Assembly (NCBI GenBank): GCA_019636625.1 | Contig: JAHBXE010000001.1 | Span: forward strand, 62,001-126,000 | Direction: 5' to 3' | From: Phycisphaeraceae bacterium | GTDB taxonomy: Bacteria > Planctomycetota > Phycisphaerae > Phycisphaerales > UBA1924 | Length of the DNA: 64,000 bases | Shown here: positions 36,770 to 45,471 of the stretch, piece after piece | How the letters are laid out: the number at the start of each line of letters is the position of its first letter | Position numbering within the stretch: the stretch's first letter is position 1 | Position numbers and translations under genes: made by a program | The notes under the pieces: model-generated | Told to the model about the DNA's origin: nothing | The model's database searches: none | What the model saw: the letters and a program-made list of their open reading frames with translations, nothing else

Positions 36770-37159
36770 ATGCACCGGAGGACGCGACAACGCGAGGCGA
36801 TCATGCAGGCGCTGAGCAAGTCCGCGCGGCCGTTGAGCCCGGCCGAACTGCTCAAGGCAGCGGGGAAGCAGGTCAAGTCCCTCAGTCTTGCCACGGTCTA
36901 CCGGAACGTGAAGTCCATGGTGGAGGAGGGCCTGATTCACCCCGTTCAACTGCCCGGGGAACCGCCCCGGTACGAGCTGCATGAGGCCGCGGCGAGGCAT
37001 CACCACCACTTCCACTGCGAAACGTGCGACCGGGTGTTCGACATCGCCGGCTGCCCCAAGGGGCTCGAATCGATGGTGCCGGTCGGCTTCTCACTGCGGG
37101 CGCACGAACTGGTGTTGTACGGCAGGTGCTCCGGCTGCTCAGGGGCCGCTCGGTCGTAA
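36770..37159 (+). CDS. Fur family metal-responsive regulator
   Basis: A 129-residue repressor of the Fur/PerR/Zur family. The winged helix is visible (RRTRQREAIMQALSKS...SLATVYRNVKSMVEEGLI), then a His-rich metal site (RHHHHFHCETC) and the structural zinc pair CETC and CSGC. ATG 36770 is chosen because GGAGG is 8 bases upstream; the frame is open five codons earlier with GTG. Which metal it senses is not certain. It sits 18 bases after the DUF1080 gene, which is too little to call a regulon. Confidence 0.9.
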   Translation: MHRRTRQREAIMQALSKSARPLSPAELLKAAGKQVKSLSLATVYRNVKSMVEEGLIHPVQLPGEPPRYELHEAAARHHHHFHCETCDRVFDIAGCPKGLESMVPVGFSLRAHELVLYGRCSGCSGAARS

Positions 37160-37196
37160 AGCCCTCGGCCTGTTGTTCATCTCGTTGCCGGACGTA

Positions 37197-38801
37197 TCAC
37201 TCTGTCGGCAGGCCCTTGGCCTTCCAGAGGTCAAAGAGCTTCGTCAGCGTTGTCGGGGTCCAGATGAGCTTCTGAGCCGCAAAGACCGTGTGCTGCAGTT
37301 CGCCCTTCTCGTTGAACGTCGAAACCTGCGGCGGGCGTTCGTCGGTCTGAATGGTCGTCAGGATCCACTTGTTCGAGTCGTCCGTCGGGGCGGTCAGAAT
37401 GTCGCGGCGCATCGAGATCGGCAGTCGCTCGTTCTGGGACTGGTAGACATAGAAGGCGTATTCGCCGGCGGCTTGGGACTGGGCGAGCAGCGTGGGCAGC
37501 AGGAAAGACTGCACCTGTGTGATGTACCCGACCTTTGGAACCTCCGGCTTGATGCGGCGGTTCTCCTGCCCGGTCCCGGAGAGGGCGACGGACATCTGAT
37601 CGCCTTCGCGTGCTCCGGTCTCCGTGACAATGGCCGGGGTTTTCCGCTTCGGGTCGCGAATCGCCTGCTGCAGGCTCCACGCCTCCGATCGCGCATCGAG
37701 AGACATCCAGTAGGTTCCGACGACGTCCACGACCACGCCATCCTGCAGGTACCGGGCGTCAAAGCGAACCACGATGCCCGCTTCGCGGTCGGCCTCGGTC
37801 CACTTCTCGCGGCGGGAGCTGGTGTCGATCTCGCCCCGGGAGCCGCGCTTGGCACGGATGCGACGGTACGCGATTTCATCGGCATCCTTGTCGTCGCCCG
37901 TCGCCGCGGGTTTGGCAAGGCGATACCAACGATCGTTGAGCTGGGCGATGGCCGCGTCATATTCGGGCGCGGCCAGACGGGACAGGAACGAAACACCGGC
38001 GTTGATCGCCGCACCCCGCTGCATGGAGACCGCGGCGGCATCGGTGAAGCGAGCGGTGGCGAGCGTTGCTTCGTAGATCGCGCGGGTTGTGGCAAAGCTC
38101 GGCTCGGGCGTGGAGAGGTCAAACGTCACAAACTCACCGGGGCCGGTCTGGAACACGGTGTAGCCTCGCACGAGCGAGCTCTTGTCGTCGCGGGGAATCC
38201 GGATATAGAAGCGGGCGGCGGGGCGTTCGAACACCGCCTGCTCAGCGCGGACCACCACGTTCTTGATCGGCTCGATGATGGTCGCCCGTGTCTGGACAAC
38301 TTTCTCGATCACGTTGCCGGATCGGTCGCGCTGGCTGCGATCGACGACGCCCACAGAGGCTTGAAGCTGCTCCATCACGCGCTGCGCCACCGACTCCGGG
38401 GTTTGCGCTGTGTCGCGGCTGCGGGCGGTCCTGACTTCGATCAGCCAGGCGCCCGCCCCGCCGGCCTCGATTTCCTTCGGGGTGATCTTGGCGGAAATGG
38501 AGCTTCCTGCGGAAGAAAGCTGGGCCATGGCACCCATCGGGAGGTACATCGTGAGGCCGGCGGACTCCAGCCGGAAGGCCTCATCTGACATTTCGATTGC
38601 ACCAAGGGTGAGGGTCACGGTTTCGAGATTGGACTGATTGGCCGGGGCCGTCGCGGGTTTTGGCTGGCTTGTACCGGGTTCCCCCTGCTTTGGCGCGGGT
38701 GGCTTGCTGATCCTGGTCGGCTGGGATGATCGGCTGGGCTGGCTCTGTGCCAGGCAGGGGGTTGCCAGAACGAGCATGCCGGCGAAGAGAAAGCGGACCA
38801 T
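37197..38801 (-). CDS. exported protein of unknown function
   Basis: A 534-residue protein with a signal peptide (VRFLFAGMLVLATPCLA) and a low-complexity Ser/Pro/Lys linker (residues 20-55), then a mostly alpha/beta soluble body (TLTLGAIEMSDEAFRLESAGLTMYLP, TPESVAQRVMEQL). ATG 38801 is chosen because AAGGAGG stands 6 bases before it and the signal peptide begins there; the frame is open upstream without coding character. I recognise no family. It converges with the fur gene. Confidence 0.7.
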   Translation of the reverse strand: MVRFLFAGMLVLATPCLAQSQPSRSSQPTRISKPPAPKQGEPGTSQPKPATAPANQSNLETVTLTLGAIEMSDEAFRLESAGLTMYLPMGAMAQLSSAGSSISAKITPKEIEAGGAGAWLIEVRTARSRDTAQTPESVAQRVMEQLQASVGVVDRSQRDRSGNVIEKVVQTRATIIEPIKNVVVRAEQAVFERPAARFYIRIPRDDKSSLVRGYTVFQTGPGEFVTFDLSTPEPSFATTRAIYEATLATARFTDAAAVSMQRGAAINAGVSFLSRLAAPEYDAAIAQLNDRWYRLAKPAATGDDKDADEIAYRRIRAKRGSRGEIDTSSRREKWTEADREAGIVVRFDARYLQDGVVVDVVGTYWMSLDARSEAWSLQQAIRDPKRKTPAIVTETGAREGDQMSVALSGTGQENRRIKPEVPKVGYITQVQSFLLPTLLAQSQAAGEYAFYVYQSQNERLPISMRRDILTAPTDDSNKWILTTIQTDERPPQVSTFNEKGELQHTVFAAQKLIWTPTTLTKLFDLWKAKGLPTE

Positions 38802-39009
38802 CAGACCCTCCTTGAAGGTGCAGCGTATTCCGTTGCCAGTTGGATCGACCGCTTCGACGGGGGTTCCTGAGTTTGTTGGCGAGTTAGTGCGGATTTTGAT
38901 AGGGAGCAACCGCAATGGGTGCGGGGTGGGCACCGCAGGGTGAACGGGGTGGGGGGGAGCTGGGCATCGGCAGCGACAGCGTCTCGGCTCCGGTGGCTTT
39001 GGCAAAGAG

Positions 39010-39037
39010 TTGACATCCCGTTTTGGGTTCGTAAGCT
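39010..39037 (+). promoter_or_regulatory. probable promoter of the S10-spc-alpha cluster
   Basis: TTGACA at 39010-39015 followed after 16 bases by TAAGCT (39032-39037). The -35 box is perfect, the -10 matches 3 of 6. It would give a leader of about 195 bases before rpsJ. Confidence 0.5.
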
Positions 39038-39172
39038 TGTCGGCTCGATTCGGTGTCCCGTGGATTGGGACTGGTGGGGCGGAGCCTCGACCGAGGATTC
39101 GCCAAGTCTCAACCTCACGTCCAGAGAGTTGGGAGAGTCAGCAACCGGCGGCGGATCGCCGGGAAGGGTTCA

Positions 39173-39191
39173 CGCCCGAATGGTTCGGGCG
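39173..39191 (+). promoter_or_regulatory. hairpin in the rpsJ leader
   Basis: CGCCCGAA and TTCGGGCG pair perfectly around TGG, followed by GGTTTGAG. It sits 47 bases before the rpsJ start and could be an attenuator or a ribosomal-protein binding site; this is inference. Confidence 0.4.
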
Positions 39192-39237
39192 GGTTTGAGT
39201 GTCGAGTGGATGGTCGGTCGGAAGAAGTGAGCACGCA

Positions 39238-39546
39238 ATGACTGGCGGCAAGATTCGAATTCGGATGGAGGCCTACGACCACCTGGCCCTCGATGCGTCT
39301 GCGAAGGAAATCGTGGACCACGCGAAGCGCACCAACGCGAAGGTCGCAGGTCCGATCCCGCTTCCCACGCGAATCGAGCGGTACACGGTTCTGCGTTCGC
39401 CGTTCATTGACAAGAAAAGCCGCGAGCAGTTCGAAATCCGCACCCACAAGCGGATCATCGACATTCTCGAGCCCAACGCGCGCACGGTGGAAGCGTTGAA
39501 TCGGCTCGTGGTTCCGGCCGGTGTGTTTATCAAGATCAAGGCATGA
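39238..39546 (+). CDS. rpsJ: 30S ribosomal protein S10
   Basis: A 102-residue S10, first gene of the cluster ([29 protein letters not shown]). [29 protein letters not shown] matches the family closely, with its long loop binding 16S rRNA. ATG 39238 is chosen from the standard N-terminus; the upstream frame is leader sequence. Confidence 0.97.
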   Translation: MTGGKIRIRMEAYDHLALDASAKEIVDHAKRTNAKVAGPIPLPTRIERYTVLRSPFIDKKSREQFEIRTHKRIIDILEPNARTVEALNRLVVPAGVFIKIKA

Positions 39547-39669
39547 CGGACGGGCGCTGAAAGGCGCCCGTTGGCGTTTTCGGACAGCAAGACTTCCTCT
39601 GAACCTGGGGCGGCGTACAAGCCGGGATCACGAAGCGGGCCTCTTGAAGGCCAGTCAGGACAGAAGACC

Positions 39670-40356
39670 ATGCTCCTCATGGGAACCAAAGTCGGAATGA
39701 CGCGGCTGCTTCAGCCCTCGGGCGAGAGCGTGCCGGTCACCGTCATCAAGGTCGGTCCCTGCGTGGTGACGCAGGTGAAGACGGCCGACAAGGACGGCTA
39801 CTCGGCCGTGCAGATCGGTTTCGGGGCGATGAAGGCCCGGAACTCGACGCAGCCGCAGATCGGGCACGACGCCAAGGCCGGGAGCGACCCGCTCCGGTTC
39901 CACCGTGAGTTCCACATCAAGCCTGAAGAGGCGAGCAACTTCGAGCTGGGCAAGGCCCTGACGGTCAAGGACCTCGAAGGCCAGATGTACGTGGACGTCA
40001 TCGGCACGAGCAAGGGCAAGGGCTTCCAGGGCGTGATGAAGCGGCACCACTTCAAGGGCATGTTCGCTTCGCACGGCACCGAGCGTAAGCACCGCTCGCC
40101 CGGCTCGATCGGCTCGCTCTGCTCGAACCGTGGTTACGGCGGCGGCTTGGTCAAGGGCAAGCGCATGGCCGGCCACATGGGCGATGAGCGGGTCACCTGC
40201 CGCAGCCTGGATGTGATCAAGATCGACGCTGAGAAGGGCCTGCTCCTGGTCAAGGGGCCGATCCCCGGCGCGAACAACGGGATGGTGATGGTGCGGCCGG
40301 CGACCCGGCTGTACAAGAGCAAGGCGAAGAAGGTGGCCGCGGCGGCTGCCAAGTAA
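39670..40356 (+). CDS. rplC: 50S ribosomal protein L3
   Basis: A 228-residue L3, which starts folding of the 50S subunit. It begins [13 protein letters not shown]; the frame is open further upstream, but normal L3 begins here. [16 protein letters not shown] and [14 protein letters not shown] are typical, and the Ala/Lys tail is short. A gap of 123 bases from rpsJ and an unusually long 258-base gap to rplD follow. Confidence 0.96.
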   Translation: MLLMGTKVGMTRLLQPSGESVPVTVIKVGPCVVTQVKTADKDGYSAVQIGFGAMKARNSTQPQIGHDAKAGSDPLRFHREFHIKPEEASNFELGKALTVKDLEGQMYVDVIGTSKGKGFQGVMKRHHFKGMFASHGTERKHRSPGSIGSLCSNRGYGGGLVKGKRMAGHMGDERVTCRSLDVIKIDAEKGLLLVKGPIPGANNGMVMVRPATRLYKSKAKKVAAAAAK

Positions 40357-40614
40357 GAAGAGTCGAAGCAACGGAAGGCCGGCGGTTCTGAGTGAAGGGG
40401 TCGCCGGGTTCGGAAGGTCGGGAGGCGTGAGCCGATCGAAACCACCGGACGAGAACAAGGAAGAACGTGCCCCGCGTGAGCGGGGTGAAGACAGCCGAGT
40501 CGATTCCGAGCCGCACCACTCAGGCCCAGGAGGCCAAATAGGAGGCGAGCCGGATAGGCGAGGTAGGAAGCCGGGACCATTCCCGGAGAAGGCGTCTGAC
40601 GAGGTAAGACACAG
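40357..40614. other. long spacer between rplC and rplD
   Basis: Genes of this cluster are normally only a few bases apart, but here 258 bases have no recognised gene. A 70-codon frame at 40427-40639 is charged and low-complexity and runs into rplD in another frame, so I do not call it. Repeated GAGGCG/AGGTAGG bases near the end provide a GAGG ribosome site for rplD. Confidence 0.5.
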
Positions 40615-41307
40615 ATGGATGTCCCCGTCTACAACATGAAGGGCTCCGAGGTCGGGAAACTGACCATCGATGAGAAGAGCCTGGGCGGCGAAGTGAACGC
40701 CGCGCTGATCAAGCAGGCGTACGTGCGGTACCACGCGAACACGCGTCAGGGATCGGCACGCACGAAGAACCGGCACGAAGTCGAGGGTTCGACACGCAAG
40801 ATCTACAAGCAGAAGGGCACGGGCAACGCCCGGCACGGCGACCGCAAGGCGAACCTGTTCAAGGGCGGCGGCCACGGCCACTCGAAGAAGCGGACACGCG
40901 AGGACTACCGCCTCGACATGCCCAAGAAGATGCGCCGCAAGGCCAACCGCAACGCGCTGCTGGCCAAGCTCGTGGACAACGAGGTCCGGATCGTGGACCG
41001 TCTCGAGATGGCCACGCCCAAGACCAAGGACTTCACGGCGTTCCTCGAGGCCCTGAAGATCGACCGGACTGCCCTCGTTGCCCTTCCCGTTGAGGGGGAC
41101 AAGGCGGCCAACGCCCGTCGCTCGGCCCGGAACGTGGACAATGTCACGCTTTGCCGCGCCGATCAGCTCAACTGCTTCGACATGCTCAACCACCGCTACC
41201 TGGTGATCGGCAAGGCGGAGCTGGAAGCGTGGCTCAACGGGCCGACCTCGCAGACCGGTAAGGATGCGAAGGTCAATCCCCTCGGCCGCGTGAAGGAGGG
41301 TGCGTGA
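40615..41307 (+). CDS. rplD: 50S ribosomal protein L4
   Basis: A 230-residue L4/L1e family protein (MDVPVYNMKGSEVGKLTIDEK). The exit-tunnel loop is visible as STRKIYKQKGTGNARHGDRKANLFKGGGHGH. It is slightly longer than usual at the C-terminus (GPTSQTGKDAKVNPLGRVKEGA). In other bacteria L4 can repress its own S10 operon. Its TGA overlaps the ATG of rplW. Confidence 0.96.
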   Translation: MDVPVYNMKGSEVGKLTIDEKSLGGEVNAALIKQAYVRYHANTRQGSARTKNRHEVEGSTRKIYKQKGTGNARHGDRKANLFKGGGHGHSKKRTREDYRLDMPKKMRRKANRNALLAKLVDNEVRIVDRLEMATPKTKDFTAFLEALKIDRTALVALPVEGDKAANARRSARNVDNVTLCRADQLNCFDMLNHRYLVIGKAELEAWLNGPTSQTGKDAKVNPLGRVKEGA

Positions 41308-41585
41308 TGCACGACATCCACATCATCAAGCAGCCGATTCTCACGGAAAAGAGCACGTTCGCGATGAACGAGCAGAAGAAGTACTCGTTCCTCGTCGCGC
41401 GTGAAGCCAGCAAGGACCAGATCAAGCAGGCGGTCGAGCGGCTGTACAAGGTCCGTGTGACCGGTGTCAACACGCAGAACCGCAAGGGCAAGGCGAAGCG
41501 GATGCGCTACGGCGTGGTCCAGGAGCCGACCACCAAGAAGGCCACTGTTACCCTCCACGCCGACGACGTGATCGAGTTGTTCTGA
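41307..41585 (+). CDS. rplW: 50S ribosomal protein L23
   Basis: A 92-residue L23 (MHDIHIIKQPILTEKSTFAMNEQKK), located at the tunnel exit where trigger factor and SRP bind. VERLYKVRVTGVNTQNRKGKAKRM is the conserved loop. ATG 41307 overlaps the rplD stop; a GTG one codon earlier is also possible. AAGGAGG is well placed. Confidence 0.95.
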   Translation: MHDIHIIKQPILTEKSTFAMNEQKKYSFLVAREASKDQIKQAVERLYKVRVTGVNTQNRKGKAKRMRYGVVQEPTTKKATVTLHADDVIELF

Positions 41586-41614
41586 AGCAGAGACCAAGCC
41601 ACACGAGCACACCC

Positions 41615-42472
41615 ATGCCGATCCGAATCTACAAGCCGACCAGCGCCGGACGCCGAAACGCGTCGGTCAACATGCACGCGGAGGTCACCAAGTTCGAGCC
41701 CGAGCGTGCGCTGCTCCAGCCCCTGCCCCGCAAGGGCGGGCGGAACAACAAGGGCATCATCACGTCCCGCGGCATCGGCGGCGGCGTGAAGCGCATGTAC
41801 CGCATGGTTGACTTCAAGCGGAAAGACCGCGAGATGATCGAGGGCAAGGTGGTGGGTATCGAGTACGACCCCAACCGCACAAGCCACATCGCGCTGATCG
41901 AGTACAAGGACGGGGTGAAGCGGTACATCATCGCTCCCATCGGCCTCCAGGTCGGCCAGGAGATCATCTGCTCCCGCAAGCAGGCGGTGGAGCCGACGGT
42001 CGGCAACGCGATGCCGCTGCGGCACATCCCCGCGGGTCTTGATGTGCACTGCGTCGAGCTGTTCCCGGGCAAGGGCGGCCAGATGTGCCGCTCCGCCGGC
42101 ACCTTTGCGAAGCTTTCCAACAAGGAAGGCGCGTACGCCACGCTCGTGCTCCCCTCGGGCGAGCAGCGTCGTGTCCCGATCGACTGCATGGCGACGATCG
42201 GCCAGACGGGCAACCCCGACAACCGTCTCCGCCGCTTGGGCAAGGCCGGGATCACGCGGCTCAAGGGCCGCCGTCCGATCACCCGCGGCATGGCCAAGAG
42301 CCACCACGCCCACCCGCTGGGCGGCGGTTCGGGCCGTTCCAAGGGCAACCGCCCCCCGTGCGGTCCCACCGGCGTGCTCGCCAAGGGCGGTCGCACACGA
42401 AACAAGAAGCAGCACAGCACCAAGCTGATCATCCGTCGGAGAATGACCAAGCGGTTCGGACAGGTTCTGTAA
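41615..42472 (+). CDS. rplB: 50S ribosomal protein L2
   Basis: A 285-residue L2, near the usual 273-280. Conserved parts include IRIYKPTSAGRRNASV, RKGGRNNKGIITSRGIGGG and the C-terminal HPLGGGSGRSKGNRPPCGP loop with its His (HHAHPLGG) near the peptidyl-transferase centre. Sits between L23 and S19 in normal order. Confidence 0.97.
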   Translation: MPIRIYKPTSAGRRNASVNMHAEVTKFEPERALLQPLPRKGGRNNKGIITSRGIGGGVKRMYRMVDFKRKDREMIEGKVVGIEYDPNRTSHIALIEYKDGVKRYIIAPIGLQVGQEIICSRKQAVEPTVGNAMPLRHIPAGLDVHCVELFPGKGGQMCRSAGTFAKLSNKEGAYATLVLPSGEQRRVPIDCMATIGQTGNPDNRLRRLGKAGITRLKGRRPITRGMAKSHHAHPLGGGSGRSKGNRPPCGPTGVLAKGGRTRNKKQHSTKLIIRRRMTKRFGQVL

Positions 42473-42493
42473 CAGGCATCGAGGTACGAAGAC

Positions 42494-42808
42494 ATGGGAC
42501 GCAGTCTGAAGAAGGGACCGTATGTGGATGAGCGGCTCTACCGGAAGGTGGAGAAGCTCAACCAGACGCGCAAGCGCGAGCCGCTCAAGACGTGGGCGCG
42601 TCGGTGCACCATCGTGCCCGAGTTCGTGGGCCACACGTTCAAGGTCCATAACGGACGCGCGTTCCTTGATGTGTTCGTGACCGAGGACATGGTCGGGCAC
42701 AAGCTCGGCGAGTTCTCGATCAGCCGCACGTTCCGCGGCCATACGAACAAGAAGGAAGGCATCGAAGGCGGCGAGAAGGGCGCGGCCCCGTCCGGTGGCA
42801 AGAGCTGA
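42494..42808 (+). CDS. rpsS: 30S ribosomal protein S19
   Basis: A 104-residue S19 ([24 protein letters not shown]). The stretch [39 protein letters not shown] is canonical. The tail [19 protein letters not shown] is about 10 residues longer than in E. coli. Confidence 0.96.
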   Translation: MGRSLKKGPYVDERLYRKVEKLNQTRKREPLKTWARRCTIVPEFVGHTFKVHNGRAFLDVFVTEDMVGHKLGEFSISRTFRGHTNKKEGIEGGEKGAAPSGGKS

Positions 42809-42825
42809 GCAGGAAAGGTGAGCAC

Positions 42826-43377
42826 GTGAGACTCCGAGGCGAACATCTCAAGCAGTTGGCAGCGCAGCGCAACGTGTCGCGCGAGCAGCTCGCCCAGGCG
42901 ATCGAGCGGACCGGTCTCTCCGGGGACCGTGCGCTCTCCGCCATCGACAACTGGATGAAGGGCCGCGACCATCCGCGCTGCAAGGCCGCGGACATCGCGA
43001 AGCTGGCCGCCGCCGTCGGCGCCGCTCCCAAGGACATCGCCCGCTTCGTGAGCGAAGTCCGTCACCACCGCGGCAGCCCGCGCAAGGCCAAGCTGCTCGT
43101 GGACCTGGTCCGGGGCAAGAGCGTGGACGAGGCCCTGAACCTCCTCACGTTCACGACCAAGCGCGCCGCTGTGAACGTCAAGAAGGCGCTCAACGCGGCC
43201 ATTGCGGACGCGGAGCGTGCCGAGGCCGACGTGACAGCGCTGTACATCGTCGAAAGCCGCGTGGACGACGGCGGCATGATCAAGCGTTTCCAGCCCAAGG
43301 ACCGCGGTCGGGCGCACCCGATCGAGAAGCGGCTGAGCCACATCACCATCGGACTGGAGGAGAAGGCCAGGGCCTGA
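42826..43377 (+). CDS. rplV: 50S ribosomal protein L22 with N-terminal XRE-like helix-turn-helix domain
   Basis: A 183-residue protein. From about residue 73 it is a full L22 (VSEVRHHRGSPRKAKLLVDLVRGKSVDEALNLL to the SHITIGLEEK end), the tunnel-lining protein. Before it is an extra 70-residue domain: LKQLAAQRNVSREQLAQAI, then SAIDNWMKGRDHPRCKAADIAKLAAAVGAAPKDI. That order of helices, with the WMKGRxxP turn, is the pattern of Cro/CI-type (XRE) DNA-binding domains. The start is GTG at 42826, 17 bases after the S19 stop, with AAAGGTGA before it. The normal L22 length is about 110. The domain is in frame with no stop, so the fusion is real in this sequence. Confidence 0.93.
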   Translation: MRLRGEHLKQLAAQRNVSREQLAQAIERTGLSGDRALSAIDNWMKGRDHPRCKAADIAKLAAAVGAAPKDIARFVSEVRHHRGSPRKAKLLVDLVRGKSVDEALNLLTFTTKRAAVNVKKALNAAIADAERAEADVTALYIVESRVDDGGMIKRFQPKDRGRAHPIEKRLSHITIGLEEKARA

Positions 43378-43385
43378 GTACCACC

Positions 43386-44099
43386 ATGGGACAGAAGACA
43401 CATCCATTCGGTCTGCGGGTTGGCATCACCGAGGCGCACAAGAGCCGGTGGTACGCCCCCAAGGCGCTCTACGGCGAGCTCCTCGTTGAGGATCAGCGCA
43501 TCCGCAAGTTCCTCGATAAGCGGCTCAACCGGTCCAAGGACCGCCCCGTCGCCGCCGTGTCCGACATCCACATCGAGCGCACACGCGAGGAACTGGTCAT
43601 CGTCATCAAGACGGCGCGCCCCGGCGTGGTCATCGGCCCCAAGGGCGCCGAAGTGGACCGAATGACGGAAGAGCTGCAGCTCATGACCGGCCGCAAGGTG
43701 AAGATCTCGATCATCGAGATCAAGAACCCCGACCTCGATGCGCAGCTCGTGGCGGAGAGCGTCGGCGAGCAGTTGATCAAGCGGGCGGCGTTCCGCCGCG
43801 TGATCAAGATGCGTGCGGAGGCCGCGATGGCCGCCGGGGCCAAGGGTGTGAAGATCCAGATTTCCGGGCGTCTGGGCGGGGCGGAAATGAGCCGGCAGCT
43901 GGACATCCGTCTCGGCTCGCTCCCGCTCTCAACGCTGCAGGCGAACGTGGACTACGGCTTTGCCGAGGCGTTCATGAGCTACGGCGCGATCGGCTGCAAG
44001 GTGTGGATCTACAAGGGAATGTACGGCAAGGTGGCCTCTGAGGAAGAAGGCCAGAGCAACGCGGCGGGCGGCCGGGCGCGTGCGCGTGGACGGCGGTAA
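43386..44099 (+). CDS. rpsC: 30S ribosomal protein S3
   Basis: A 237-residue S3 (MGQKTHPFGLRVGITEAHKSRW). The KH domain (GVVIGPKGAEVDRMTEEL) and the C-terminal RISGRLGGAEMSR-like ISGRLGGAEMSRQLDIRLG are clear. The tail ends with Gly/Arg-rich RARARGRR. It helps unwind mRNA at the entry site. Confidence 0.97.
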   Translation: MGQKTHPFGLRVGITEAHKSRWYAPKALYGELLVEDQRIRKFLDKRLNRSKDRPVAAVSDIHIERTREELVIVIKTARPGVVIGPKGAEVDRMTEELQLMTGRKVKISIIEIKNPDLDAQLVAESVGEQLIKRAAFRRVIKMRAEAAMAAGAKGVKIQISGRLGGAEMSRQLDIRLGSLPLSTLQANVDYGFAEAFMSYGAIGCKVWIYKGMYGKVASEEEGQSNAAGGRARARGRR

Positions 44100-44142
44100 G
44101 CAGGAACTTCCGGCGAAGGTTGCCGGTGCTGGAGTGTGATCG

Positions 44143-44562
44143 ATGGCGTTGATGCCAAAGCGAGTCAAGTTCCGCAAAGAGATGCGGAGAGTGCGCCCAC
44201 GAAAGGCGACCAAGGGCAACTATGTCGCGTACGGCGACTACGGCCTGCAGGCGCTCGAAGGGTGCTGGCTGAAGGCGACCTGTATCGAGGCCGGTCGCGT
44301 CGCCGCGATGCACTTTGTCAAGCGAGAGGGCAAGCTCTTCATCCGCGTCTTCCCGAACAAGCCCATCAGCAAGAAGCCGCTGGAGACGCGAATGGGAACG
44401 GGCAAGGCGGACGTGGATTACTGGGCGGCGCGGGTTAAGCCCGGCACCATGCTCTTCGAGATGGCGGGCGTGCCCGAGGTGGTCGCGAAGCAGGCGCTCG
44501 TCCGCGTCGCGATGAAGATGCCCGTGAAGACACGTTTCGTTTCCCGGAGGACGCAGGTATGA
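44143..44562 (+). CDS. rplP: 50S ribosomal protein L16
   Basis: A 139-residue L16 ([26 protein letters not shown]), near the A site. [31 protein letters not shown] is the conserved core. Its stop overlaps the L29 start (ATGA). Confidence 0.96.
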   Translation: MALMPKRVKFRKEMRRVRPRKATKGNYVAYGDYGLQALEGCWLKATCIEAGRVAAMHFVKREGKLFIRVFPNKPISKKPLETRMGTGKADVDYWAARVKPGTMLFEMAGVPEVVAKQALVRVAMKMPVKTRFVSRRTQV

Positions 44563-44753
44563 CGGGCAAGGAAGTACGGGGGCTGACGGCGGAGGAGATC
44601 GGCGTGGAGCTCAAGCGGCTCCGCGACCGCCTCTACCAGCTGCGGACCCAGGCGGTGACCGAGAAGGTCGAGGACAACTCCCAGTTCCGGAAGGTGCGGC
44701 GCGATATCGCGAGGCTCCTGACCGAGCGCAGGAGTCGGGCGGCGGCGAAGTAA
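44559..44753 (+). CDS. rpmC: 50S ribosomal protein L29
   Basis: A 64-residue L29 (GLTAEEIGVELKRLRDRLYQLRTQAVTEKVED), two helices beside the tunnel exit. ATGA overlap with L16 shows coupling. Usual length 63-67. Confidence 0.94.
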   Translation: MTGKEVRGLTAEEIGVELKRLRDRLYQLRTQAVTEKVEDNSQFRKVRRDIARLLTERRSRAAAK

Positions 44754-44768
44754 CCCAAGAGGAAGCAC

Positions 44769-45080
44769 ATGAGCGCAGCAGCACAGACATCCAAGGCCCC
44801 CGAGAAGACCAAGAAGGTCGTCACGCTGATGGGCCAGGTCGAGTCCGACAAGCGGGACAAGACCCGCACGGTCGTCGTCCGCTACCAGAGCCGTCACCCC
44901 AAGTACGGCAAGTACATCCGGCGCCAGACCGTCATCCAAGCCCACGACGAGTCGAACGCCAGCAAGATCGGCGACACCGTCGAGATCGGTCCCTGCCGCC
45001 CCGTGAGCAAGACCAAGACGTGGAAGGTGCTGCGCGTGGTGCAGGTCGCCGCGGCCCCGCAGGTGGTGTTGAAGGACTGA
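44769..45080 (+). CDS. rpsQ: 30S ribosomal protein S17
   Basis: A 103-residue S17. The OB-fold parts are [34 protein letters not shown] and [25 protein letters not shown]. It has a short N-terminal extension ([16 protein letters not shown]) and a C-terminal extension compared with E. coli (84 residues). Confidence 0.95.
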   Translation: MSAAAQTSKAPEKTKKVVTLMGQVESDKRDKTRTVVVRYQSRHPKYGKYIRRQTVIQAHDESNASKIGDTVEIGPCRPVSKTKTWKVLRVVQVAAAPQVVLKD

Positions 45081-45084
45081 AACC

Positions 45085-45470
45085 ATGCTCCAGCAAGAAA
45101 CCAGATGCGAAGTCGCGGACAACTCGGGGGCGAAGATCGCCTACGTGATCCGTGTGTACGGCGGCTCGACCAAGACCGGGAAGTTCACGCGCCGCATGGC
45201 GGGTGTGGGCGACCGCGTGTTCGTTTCGATCAAGAAGGCGCTGCCCGGGTCGGAGGTCAAGCAGGGCGACAAGTCCAAGGCCGTGGTCGTGCGGACGACC
45301 AAGGCCACGCGCCGGCCGACGGTTCGTACGTGAAGTTTGACAGCAACGCGGTCGTGCTGATCCAGGACGACGGCAATCCCAAGGGCACCCGCATCTTCGG
45401 ACCGGTGGCCCGTGAACTCCGCGACAAGAACTACATGAAGATCGTGTCGCTGGCTTCGGAGGTGGTGTGA
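45085..45470 (+). CDS. rplN: 50S ribosomal protein L14, interrupted by a -1 frameshift
   Basis: L14 is an essential rRNA-binding protein of about 122 residues. Here the frame from 45085 reads [22 protein letters not shown] to KATRRP and then stops at 45333. The rest of L14 ([16 protein letters not shown] to [11 protein letters not shown]) is in the -1 frame, ending at 45470. The join falls at CCG (45316-45318): re-reading the G restores the family motif RRPDGS exactly. A lost C in the run CGGCC would do the same. No canonical slippery heptamer or long stem is evident, so an assembly error or a one-base deletion is most likely. Everything else is normal. Confidence 0.9.
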
Positions 45471-45471
45471 G

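Larger units (their letters stand above)
38802..39237. other. intergenic region and leader before the ribosomal cluster
   Basis: These 436 bases separate the exported-protein gene from rpsJ. They contain the probable S10-operon promoter near 39010-39036 and a leader of about 200 bases with at least one strong hairpin. I see no gene in it. Confidence 0.5.

Noticed and set aside
40427-40639. 70-codon frame in the rplC-rplD gap
   Set aside because: Charged low-complexity protein that runs into rplD in another frame; no family and no own ribosome-binding site beyond chance.
45310-45333. Programmed -1 frameshift in rplN
   Set aside because: There is no X-XXY-YYZ slippery heptamer and no clear downstream pseudoknot; a one-base error is simpler. 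Kept as a finding only because it can be tested.
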